A stretch of 64,000 nt of DNA, taken from the NCBI RefSeq assembly GCF_001417735.1, contig NZ_BBUZ01000050.1, forward strand, positions 1 to 64,000, in the 5' to 3' direction. The notes beneath the pieces are model-generated. The model searched no databases. It was given only the letters and a program-made list of their open reading frames with translations, and had not been told where the DNA came from. Shown one piece after another: positions 8,776 through 16,251 of the stretch. This stretch comes from Streptomyces sp. NBRC 110028. GTDB taxonomy: Bacteria > Actinomycetota > Actinomycetes > Streptomycetales > Streptomycetaceae. Both the position numbers and the translations under genes were made by a program. Positions within the stretch are counted from its first letter, which is position 1. The number at the start of each line of letters is the position of its first letter.

Positions 8776-10014
8776 TGCGGGTGCCGATAAATCATCCACG
8801 CAGGTCGGGAGCCTGATCACGGATCTTCGGTTCTCCTCGACATTCGCCCAAGTGCATTCACCCGCAAGGGCCGGGGCGGCATCATAATCTGTCGTGCTGC
8901 TGCGCCTGGCCTACGTCGCCGCGACCAACGCCCTGGCGTTCCTACGCCTCCTGCCGATGAGCGACAGAGAAAAGGACGTCGAGATCCTGGTGCTCCGGCA
9001 CCAACTGCTGGTTCTGCAGCGTCAGGTGGGCAAGCCGAGCTTCACCGACAGCGACCGTGCCGTCCTCGCCGGCCTGCTCCACCACCTCCCCAAAGACAGA
9101 CTGCGGCACCTTCTGCTGCTGGTCCGCCCCGAGACCGTCTTGCACTGGCATCGCGAACTGCTCAGGCGGCGCCATGCCGCAACCTGCGTACCCAGGCGAC
9201 GCGGACGCCCGCGCACCCTACGGTCAATCCGCGCCCTGGTCCTGCGCATGGCCAGGGAGAATGCCTCGTGGGGCTATCGCCGGATCCACGGCGCTCTCGC
9301 CGCACTGGGGTTCAAGGTCGCCGCCTCCACCGTCTGGGAGATCCTCCGCGAGCACGGCATCCCACCCGCACCCGAACGGCAGAGCACCACCTGGGCCGAC
9401 TTTCTCCGCAGCCAGGCCAAGGCTCTTCTCGCCTGCGATCTTTTCGAAGTCCGCACGCTGACGGGGGCGCGCCTGTACGTCTTCGCCGTCATCGAGCACA
9501 CCACCCGTCGTATCAGGGTCCTCGGCGCCACGGCACACCCCACCGGGGACTGGATCGTGCAGCTCGGACGCAACCTCCTCATGGACCTCGAAGACGCGGT
9601 CAGCAGGGCACAGTTCCTGATCCGCGACCGCGACTCGAAGTTCACAGCCGCCTTCGACGCCCTCATGACCGACGCCGGTCCCAAGGTCGTCACCACCGGC
9701 ATTCGGATACCGCGGATGAACTCGCTCGTGGAGCGCTGGATACAGACCTGCCGCAGGGAGCTGCTGGACCGGACCTTGATCTGGAACCAGAGCCACCTTC
9801 TCCACGCCCTGCGCGAGTACGAATCCTTCTATAACGAGCACCGCCCGCACAGGGCCCTGGAGCAGGCGGCCCCATGCCGCCCGCTACCCCCACCCATGGC
9901 CCAACAAGCCCAACTCGCCCACCTGGCAGTCCGTAGACGAGACCGACTCGGCGGAACCCTCCACGAATACCAGCACGCGGCGTGAACTGCACGGATGATT
10001 TATCGGCACCCGCA
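8776..10014 (+). mobile_element. IS-B copy 1, complete rve-type insertion sequence
   Basis: Terminal inverted repeats TGCGGGTGCCGATAAATCAT (8776) and ATGATTTATCGGCACCCGCA (ending 10014) are perfect over at least 20 bp. The 1239-bp element contains one intact transposase. No clear target-site duplication is seen. Related ends occur at 34-161 and 30610-30728. It interrupts an IS630 gene, so it is the younger insertion. Confidence 0.88.
8894..9985 (+). CDS. IS-B transposase, intact (rve/DDE)
   Basis: A 363-residue transposase with N-terminal helical region (LRLAYVAATNALAFLRLLPM, EILVLRHQLLVLQRQVG), a helix-turn-helix/HTH_21-like section (WGYRRIHGALAALGFKVAAS) and an rve core with Asp in LLACDLFEV, Asp in LIRDRDSKF and Glu in NSLVERWIQT. 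It ends GGTLHEYQHAA, the C-terminal signature shared by all related transposases in the window. All catalytic positions are present and there are no frameshifts, so this is the one IS-B copy here that could still move. Confidence 0.9.
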   Translation: MLLRLAYVAATNALAFLRLLPMSDREKDVEILVLRHQLLVLQRQVGKPSFTDSDRAVLAGLLHHLPKDRLRHLLLLVRPETVLHWHRELLRRRHAATCVPRRRGRPRTLRSIRALVLRMARENASWGYRRIHGALAALGFKVAASTVWEILREHGIPPAPERQSTTWADFLRSQAKALLACDLFEVRTLTGARLYVFAVIEHTTRRIRVLGATAHPTGDWIVQLGRNLLMDLEDAVSRAQFLIRDRDSKFTAAFDALMTDAGPKVVTTGIRIPRMNSLVERWIQTCRRELLDRTLIWNQSHLLHALREYESFYNEHRPHRALEQAAPCRPLPPPMAQQAQLAHLAVRRRDRLGGTLHEYQHAA

Positions 10015-10071
10015 GTCCTCCGTGTATGCCTGGATCGTCATGCAAATGGGGCCCGTTGCGCGAATCGACAC

Positions 10072-11151
10072 TTAGGGCCCGGAACCGTCCTCTGTTGCGC
10101 TGTCCATGTCGAAGTCATCGTTGAAGGGGGTCGCGGGCGCGTCGAAGCGACGTAATAACTCTTCCGCCGTTTCGTTGCGACCTTGGGTGACGAGGATTTC
10201 AGCGATCTGCCGAGTGAGGATTCCGCGCCGGACATCGCCAGCATCTAGCCCCATTCCCTGGAGAAACGCGTCGAAGTGGTCTGCCGTGGAGCCTGTATGT
10301 CCCAGCGGCTGGTCGGCTGTTCCAAGGCCGTCTGCTTCTTCAGGTTCCGCGTCTTCGGCATTCGGCGGTGAGAGGAGATGCAGGAGGCGCTCAGGAACGT
10401 CGGTGTCATTGGCCGCTGAGGTCAGTTGGGCGAGAAGGCCAAGGTCCTCCACGGCCTTGTGCACCTGATCGTCGTTCTTGGCCAGCCACCACACGACGGC
10501 GCTGCCGGTGTCCTTGAGCACGTCGTCGCCCAGGTATTCGCGTTTACTCTGCTCGTACTTCCTCTGGTGCTCCCAGACGGCCTTGTCCTTGCGTACCGAG
10601 GCAAGACTGCTCAGACGTTCCTGATCGTGTTCGGAGAGAGTGAGGGTGATGGCCTCGGCCATGGCTTGGAGGTTTCCCATGGGCTCCGGTTGCATCCTGC
10701 TCAGCGCACCGCTGAGTTCGTGCTGGACGAACGAGGCCCAACCGGGTTCACGATCCTTGGTTATCGCACGGGCGCGCTTGAGGACTGCTTCGACCGCCAG
10801 CCCGGCAGGGTTGACGATCGGTTCTTCCGCTGGTTTGCCCGTCGGGCACCAGCGGGCGGTGGCAGAGAACAGGAAGTCGTAGTCATCCCAAGCGCTCGGC
10901 AGTGAGACATGCGAGATCTGCTCCTCCCTGCGCTCTACGGGCACCGGCGGGAGGTAGGGCGTCAGCTCGGGGGGTAAGGACCGACGGCGGATGCCTGCGA
11001 TCTTTGTGATCAGCAGAGGAACACTGAGGAGCAGGGCAACCAGTGCGGACCAGGCCCACCATGGCCAGTTGCCGCATATGGCGACGATGGTGAGCAGCAG
11101 GCCGCAGAGGATGGTGAGGAAGACGGTCACTGTCTTGGCGCCGGATGTCAT
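10072..11151 (-). CDS. Two-helix membrane protein, last gene of the TIR/NTPase operon
   Basis: A 360-residue protein I do not recognise. Residues 5-30 (VTVFLTILCGLLLTIVAIC) and 33-50 (WWAWSALVALLLSVPLLI) form two membrane helices; the rest is a hydrophilic, mostly helical cytoplasmic part with acidic C-terminus. The ATG overlaps the NTPase stop by four bases (ATGA, 11148-11151), so the two are translationally coupled; the longer frame upstream is a shadow of the NTPase gene. The C-terminal part ends with a helical QIAEILVTQGRNETAEELLR segment. By analogy to other two- or three-gene conflict operons it could be the membrane-acting effector or anchor, but this is inference. Confidence 0.75.
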   Translation of the reverse strand: MTSGAKTVTVFLTILCGLLLTIVAICGNWPWWAWSALVALLLSVPLLITKIAGIRRRSLPPELTPYLPPVPVERREEQISHVSLPSAWDDYDFLFSATARWCPTGKPAEEPIVNPAGLAVEAVLKRARAITKDREPGWASFVQHELSGALSRMQPEPMGNLQAMAEAITLTLSEHDQERLSSLASVRKDKAVWEHQRKYEQSKREYLGDDVLKDTGSAVVWWLAKNDDQVHKAVEDLGLLAQLTSAANDTDVPERLLHLLSPPNAEDAEPEEADGLGTADQPLGHTGSTADHFDAFLQGMGLDAGDVRRGILTRQIAEILVTQGRNETAEELLRRFDAPATPFNDDFDMDSATEDGSGP

Positions 11152-13136
11152 GATGTTGGTTCCTCGGGATTGTGTCGTGGTGGCTGCTGCCGTATGCCCT
11201 GAGCTGTGGAGATCTTCCGCAGGAGAAGATCGGTGAGGGCAGAGCCGTGTTTTCTGCCACCGGGAGCCGTGAGTTCTGCCCTTCGTGCGGTCGCGTACAG
11301 GGCTCCGAACACCTCTCCTCGACCGGCTGCGCCGCTGACCAGGATGTCGAGGAGTGGGTCTGTGTGATGTTCGTCGGAGCACGCGGTGTGCAGCCAGTGC
11401 CGCACATGCTTCTCCCAAGTGGATAACGGGAGTTGGCCGAACACCGTGCCCCATCCCGCGATCAGCTGATCACGGACGACGGTTTCACCGAGGAGAGAGT
11501 GGGCGCGTCCGCCCAGGTGCGTCAGGGCTGCGGGATCAGAAGTCTGCAGGAAGAGGTCAATGTCCGCCGACCAGGAGGTGGGCCTGTTGACGAGCCGGTG
11601 CAGCATGCGTCGGCGCAAGCGGTGGTCCTCCTGCATCAGTCGGCACAGAGCATCACGTGCGCGAGTGGTGCGGCGCTCCCGCCTGGCCAGGTGATGGAGG
11701 CGGACCAGCGCTTGGTCTGGGTGTTGTACCGCGATCACTTCGGCACATACCTCGACGAGGACCTGCGCGAGTGGTTCGCCCAGTCGGCTGTTTCTGGACC
11801 AGTCATAGATCTTGTCCCGGAAGGAGCGGCCGTGCCGTTCGTCGAGAAGACCGCGTTCCAGCGCCTGTGTGGCTGACCGCAACCGCCGCGCGGTGGTGGG
11901 CACCGCGGTCCACTGCTCCGCGAGTGTCGCCAGCTCCTCACACCGGCCGGTGCGCAAGTATTGGTCCGACAGGTGCTGTACCACGTGGCGGCGGTCGTCC
12001 GGGGACAGCACCGGGTCGGTGAGTTCTACGGTCCGTCCCACCCAGGTACGCAGGTGCTCGCGGAGGTCGGGCCTGTGGTCCCAGAAATGGGTTCGGACCG
12101 CGGTGTCGTACTCGAGTTCCTTGAAGCGCACCGCCCCGTGCTGGGTGAGTCCGGCGGACACTTCTTCCAGCCGCATGGCCAGGTCCGCGTGTTCCAGCAG
12201 CGGGCGGTCGTCCTTGGGATGGTCGACGGCACGCAGCAGGAGGGTGGTGGCGCTGTGTACAGCATCGGCGTGGGCTCCGTGCAGCATGGCCGTGGTCAGC
12301 AGCAGTGCCCGCTGCGGTCCTCCGGTCATGGCGGCGACATGCTTCGCGACCTGCGGACCTCGGTCGGCCATGGCTGCGCGGGCGATTTCACACCAGTCGA
12401 TGAAGCTTTCCCCGGCTGGAGCGGCTGCCCGTGCCCGCACGATCAAGCTGGCGAATTCGGCGATTTCCCTCATCGGTCGTGGTGTGTTCAGGAAGTCGGA
12501 CACGGCCGGAGCCGAATGGGCCCGGTCGGCATACTGAAGGCCGTCTTGGCGTAGGTGGCGCAGCAGCACCTCCATGCCTCGCGGGCGAAAAATCTCTACG
12601 CGGTGCCGATCGAGCTCCACCGGCAAGCGGTCCGTCCGACCCAAGGGCAGGACGACCACGAGGTGAGCGCGGTGGTCGACTACCGTCTTGCGGAAGGACG
12701 GAAGCTCCTCTAGCACTTCCGTCCATTGCGATTCGTCCGCGGCTGCCAGGTCCAGCAGCAGTCGGTCCTCGTCCCCGACCAGGCCGGGGTCGAGGAGGGA
12801 TTCGCCTTCCTCACCGGGCAGCAGCTCGTGGAATGAGCCGACATCGCGGCGTAGCTCGTGAAGAAGGACGCGGGCCGCTGACGTTCTCCCGCTACCGGGG
12901 GCGCCATCGAGCAGGACGGTGCTGGTCTCGGCCAGCATGTGGCGTGCCTCGCCGAATCCGTTCGGATAGACGAACCGCTGCCAGAGCCAGAGAAGTTGGT
13001 CTTCGGCGAGGCGCCGTGGGTTGCGGCCTTGGCGGTCCTTCCCGAACGCTTCGAAGATGAGGTTGATCTGGTCTCCGAGGCCACTTTGGACCGGGCCGCG
13101 TGGGTCGTGGATCTGTGATTCGGCGGAATCGCTCAC
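11148..13136 (-). CDS. P-loop NTPase with long helical C-terminal region (conflict-system type)
   Basis: A 662-residue protein. The head contains GPVQSGLGDQINLIF (residues 14-28), a glycine/asparagine motif also seen in the TIR protein. A P-loop follows at about residue 77: GAPGSGRTSAARVLL, with Arg in place of the usual Walker A Lys; DRLLLDL (about residue 123) is a Walker B candidate and AHLVVVLP a sensor strand. From residue 200 to the end there is only helical, repeat-like sequence. This layout resembles STAND-like NTPases of actinomycete conflict systems, though the family is not certain. Start overlaps the TIR stop by four bases (ATGA), stop overlaps the membrane gene. Confidence 0.75.
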   Translation of the reverse strand: MSDSAESQIHDPRGPVQSGLGDQINLIFEAFGKDRQGRNPRRLAEDQLLWLWQRFVYPNGFGEARHMLAETSTVLLDGAPGSGRTSAARVLLHELRRDVGSFHELLPGEEGESLLDPGLVGDEDRLLLDLAAADESQWTEVLEELPSFRKTVVDHRAHLVVVLPLGRTDRLPVELDRHRVEIFRPRGMEVLLRHLRQDGLQYADRAHSAPAVSDFLNTPRPMREIAEFASLIVRARAAAPAGESFIDWCEIARAAMADRGPQVAKHVAAMTGGPQRALLLTTAMLHGAHADAVHSATTLLLRAVDHPKDDRPLLEHADLAMRLEEVSAGLTQHGAVRFKELEYDTAVRTHFWDHRPDLREHLRTWVGRTVELTDPVLSPDDRRHVVQHLSDQYLRTGRCEELATLAEQWTAVPTTARRLRSATQALERGLLDERHGRSFRDKIYDWSRNSRLGEPLAQVLVEVCAEVIAVQHPDQALVRLHHLARRERRTTRARDALCRLMQEDHRLRRRMLHRLVNRPTSWSADIDLFLQTSDPAALTHLGGRAHSLLGETVVRDQLIAGWGTVFGQLPLSTWEKHVRHWLHTACSDEHHTDPLLDILVSGAAGRGEVFGALYATARRAELTAPGGRKHGSALTDLLLRKISTAQGIRQQPPRHNPEEPTS

Positions 13137-13884
13137 CGGTCGTCGTCCTCGCGGCGGGAGCCATCACCGACGCGCTGGTGAATGCCTCCCTGATTGTCCC
13201 CTTCGAAATACGTCATACCGTCGCCGGAGAAGTGCCGCCCGCCGGAGATGTGGCGTGAGTTGTTGTAGATGTCGCCTTTCCCCGTGTGAACCGGGCCCGA
13301 GCTGTCTTTGATCACGGTGCCCACATCCCCGGTGATGTCCCGGCTCTGTATCACCGGGCCGTTGACCTCCCCCGTCGCATTGCTCACCGCGCCGGCGCCA
13401 GGGGAGAGCCGTTCGTGGCGCTCGTGTGCCTTGAGTGATGGCACCATGTCGGCGACCACGTCGCCGAGGCGCCTGAGATCTGCCACCGCGTTCTGCATGT
13501 CCAGCCGGACGGATTGCACCTCAGCGAGCCGCTCCAGCTCGGGTGGAAGATCGGCTCCATTCAGCCGTTCCGTCTTCCGTCCCTCGAGTACGGGGACGAC
13601 CGGCACTCCGCACTCGAACGCCTCAAGGATTTCCCTGCGGACCCAGTCGTCCGCCCTACGCAGCTCGGCGAAACGTGTCCACGCGGACCCGACCACAGCC
13701 AGCAACAGAGCGCTCTGCGTCGAACGCTTCGGAGCAACTCCTCGGGGTAGCGCGCGCCGGGTGGGATGGATTCCGAGGCACGGAATGCACTGTTCTCCCC
13801 GAAGCGGTATGACAGCTCCCTCTTGATCAGGGCAGCCGTTTTCTCCCCGTCTCCCGTACGGTAGTTGATGAATACCTCGGCCAT
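13133..13884 (-). pseudogene. TIR-domain protein, frameshifted at about 13700
   Basis: The first frame reads MAEVFINYRTGDGEKTAALI and FRASESIPPGARYPEELLRSV, the start of a TIR domain; the second frame continues LLLAVVGSAWTRFA, DDWVRREILEAFECGVPVVP, which contains the Glu position of NAD-cleaving TIRs. The switch is one base within CGACGCAGAGCGC. The restored protein would be about 250 residues: TIR (1-140) and a Gly/Asn-rich tail (GDITGDVGTVIK-like, GPVHTGKGDIYN). Start has AAAGGGG upstream and lies 13 bases after the regulator gene. Either the gene is dead, which would disarm the operon, or the base is an error. Confidence 0.75.
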
Positions 13885-13897
13885 GGTGGCCCCTTTC

Positions 13898-15187
13898 TCA
13901 TGGGGTGATGAGACGTAAGGAAGTGCCGAGCTGCGGTGCCAGTGCGCGGACTGATGGATTGCGTGGGTGGCGGCCCAGAGTGTGTGCGAGACGGCGCAGA
14001 TCGGCTGAGATGGTCGCGGAACTCACCGCGACGGCACCACCGAGCAGTTGGGCTGCCAGGTCACAGGCATGCTCGATGTCACCAGCCGCCGCATGCGCGA
14101 GAGCGCGGCGCACCCCGTAGCGGACCTGAGTGCGCAAGGCGTGTGGGGGAACTCGCGCCAGCTGTTGGTCCAGGGCCTCGGCTGCCTCGCGTGGACGCCC
14201 CAGGTCGTAAAGACACCAGCCTGTGATCATGCCTACCGGATCGGGTAGATGCATGGTTCCGATGACGGGGGTGCCGGAGTCCGGGGTATGGCGGTCGAGC
14301 AGCTCGCGGGCTCGGTCGAGGGCGCGCAGACAAGCGTCTCGGTCGCCGGCGATCGCATGTCCCTGGGCTTCACGTTGGGCGGCAAGCCCCCGAATGCGTG
14401 GGGGAAGGCTGCTGTTCTGGGCCTGCCGCGCCAGCGCGATGGTCTCCTTCGCGTCCTCGCGGTACAGCGTGATCAGGGCCCGGCGCACCAGGGCGTACCC
14501 GGCCAGATGCCGGTCACCACCAGCGGCCGCCAGGTCGACGGCACGCTGGGTCCACCACAACGCGGCCCGTTCGTTTCCGGACTCCTGCACCAGCCAACCG
14601 ACGTACTCGGCATACCGGGAGCCGAGCGCGAGCAGCTGCTGGCGGGTCCGAGGGTCGGCGTGGGCGGACGTCTCCCGCAATGTGTGCGTCTGCGCGATGA
14701 GACCGGGGAGCAGGAACCCCGGACCGACCGTCTGGCCGAGGCGCCGATAGTGGTCGAACAGCGAACGGGACACCTCCAGCACCTGTGCGCCACCCGGTGT
14801 GGCCAAGGCCTCCGAACCGCCCGCACCCAGACTCACCAGCGAGGCGGCGCCCGCGCTCACCACCTGCCTGCGGGGCACGGGCTTGAACCAGCTCCCGCCG
14901 TCAGTGGACAGCTGCATCAGCCATACCTCCTCATCGAAACCATCTGGCTCCTCATTAAGGCCGTCGGTGGACGGGTCCGGCAGTAGTGCCACAAGTGCGC
15001 CTCCGGCCTCGAGGGCGGCATCGCACAGACGAGCAAGGTCACGACTGGGAGCCTTGATCCCACGCTCGACCTTGCTCAGCTGCCCTTTGCTGTAGTGGAC
15101 CCTCAGGGCCAGTTCCGTGAGGGTCAGGCCGGCATTGAGGCGTCGCTGCCGGAGTTCTTGAGCGAACGGAATGGACGGCATCTTCAC
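13898..15187 (-). CDS. XRE-family regulator with TPR-like domain, first gene of the TIR/NTPase operon
   Basis: About 430 residues. The N-terminal helix-turn-helix is clear: FAQELRQRRLNAGLTLTELA, VHYSKGQLSKVERG. After a linker (about residues 75-125) come tandem helical hairpins typical of tetratricopeptide regulators of Streptomyces (ALWWTQRAVDLAAAGGD, ALDRARELLDRH, REAAEALDQQLA). A GTG start at 15187 has GGAGG five bases upstream; the long frame beyond is read-through of IS debris. It would bind DNA and sense a peptide or protein through the TPR part. Its position 13 bases before the TIR gene suggests it controls the operon. Confidence 0.85.
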   Translation of the reverse strand: MKMPSIPFAQELRQRRLNAGLTLTELALRVHYSKGQLSKVERGIKAPSRDLARLCDAALEAGGALVALLPDPSTDGLNEEPDGFDEEVWLMQLSTDGGSWFKPVPRRQVVSAGAASLVSLGAGGSEALATPGGAQVLEVSRSLFDHYRRLGQTVGPGFLLPGLIAQTHTLRETSAHADPRTRQQLLALGSRYAEYVGWLVQESGNERAALWWTQRAVDLAAAGGDRHLAGYALVRRALITLYREDAKETIALARQAQNSSLPPRIRGLAAQREAQGHAIAGDRDACLRALDRARELLDRHTPDSGTPVIGTMHLPDPVGMITGWCLYDLGRPREAAEALDQQLARVPPHALRTQVRYGVRRALAHAAAGDIEHACDLAAQLLGGAVAVSSATISADLRRLAHTLGRHPRNPSVRALAPQLGTSLRLITP

Positions 15188-15417
15188 ACGCACCTCCGTA
15201 CCCGTCCGTCCGGCGAGCGTGGATGCCGCACCACAGACTGCGGCAGAGCTCATCGGACGGACAAGGCGAACACGGGTGTTTCCCGTTTCCTCTTCTGGAG
15301 GCAAGCGGAAGCGGTCCGGCCTGTCGAGATGGCACCGGTGACTGGGTGGGCTTGCCTGCACGTCCTCCGTGAGCGAGGGCAGTTGCCCATGACTCGATGT
15401 GGCAGGCCGGTCGAGCC

Positions 15418-15520
15418 CGTCTGCCGCTTGAAAAGTCATCACTGCGCAGGTCATCCATATGTCCGTACTGGTTGATGAGGCCGTCGCGTAGCTGCCGGGT
15501 GCCGTGCTCGGATCGTCGCG
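15418..15520 (-). mobile_element. IS-A end fragment
   Basis: CTGCCGCTTGAAAAGTCATC then ACTGCGCAGG followed by codons that read DGLINQYGHMDD in reverse is the transposase-stop end of IS-A (compare GGLINEYRYAA and the end at 54780). It is fused in about 15510-15530 to an ISL3 fragment; the exact junction cannot be fixed by eye. Confidence 0.55.
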
Positions 15521-15757
15521 TAGGTCCTGCGGCGCCGCATAACGAACCGGTCGACACCGAGGACCGGGACGGGGACCGGCTCCGGGTCGGATAGTGCGCG
15601 GATCAGCCGAAGTAGTGTGTCCTCGCAGGGCGAGATGGACACTCGCCTGGGCGGGCGGCTTTCTGGATGGCAGCCCAGGAATAGCGCCACCTCGGTGAGT
15701 AGGACGGTGAGGGACTGCGTCCGGCGGACGTGGCGGCGAGTCAGCCCGTGTCTGTTC
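15521..15757 (-). pseudogene. ISL3-family transposase fragment
   Basis: The frame reads RRTQSLTVLLTEVALFLG, then SPCEDTLLRLIRALSDPEPV and VPVLGVDRFVMRRRRTYATI, which is the central ISL3 sequence leading to the first catalytic Asp (LGVDxFA-RRG--Y-T). It is cut on the right by unidentified sequence and on the left by the IS-A end. About 80 codons remain. Confidence 0.65.
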
Positions 15758-15765
15758 AACAAACA

Positions 15766-16251
15766 TCCTGTGGATGCAGGAGGCGTTCTCTCAGACGAGG
15801 CGTCGTGCCCGCAGCTTTATCGGCACACGTCGGCTGGCGATGGGACGGTCGGCCGGGCACCGCTCAAAGAGGAGATCAGCCACACGTACCGTTTCGTCCA
15901 TACCAGGTGGTCCTCGGTTGCCGATCCACGGCTCCCAGATCAGCGACAGACTCAGAAAAGCTTGCAATGCCTATTTTCCGGCACCCACAGGGGCAGGGCT
16001 TGTGTGGCGGTATTCAGCCGATACCACCCATTGCCCCGGGTATCGCCCCGCCATGTCGCCGCTCAGTTGCAGCTTTGTCGGTGCGTAGAGGAACGGTTGC
16101 AATCGGGCCAGATCATGTCGAATCTGCGCCGCAACCCCGGATAAACGTCACAAGAGTCACGTCCGGCCTGTGACCTAAGGATAGATCGCCCCAGTTCGCG
16201 GCCCTTGCCCGTCAGCGACCATCGTAGAAATGTTCCCGATGTAATAGTTCG
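15766..16251 (+). other. Gene-free spacer before the toxin gene
   Basis: No convincing gene on either strand. It holds TTTTCCGGCACCCACAGG (15963-15980), which shares CCGGCACCCACAGG with positions 16-29 of the window and resembles the ends of the IS-B/IS-C groups, so it may be another IS terminus. The promoter for the toxin gene must lie in the last 150 bases. Confidence 0.4.

Noticed and set aside
13690-13710. Programmed frameshift in the TIR gene
   Set aside because: No slippery heptamer or downstream structure is evident at the junction; a plain indel is simpler.
10072-15187. Fxs (FxSxx-COOH) RiPP-like system
   Set aside because: A TIR-like protein and TPR regulator recall that system, but no short FxSxx-ending peptide or radical SAM gene is found nearby.
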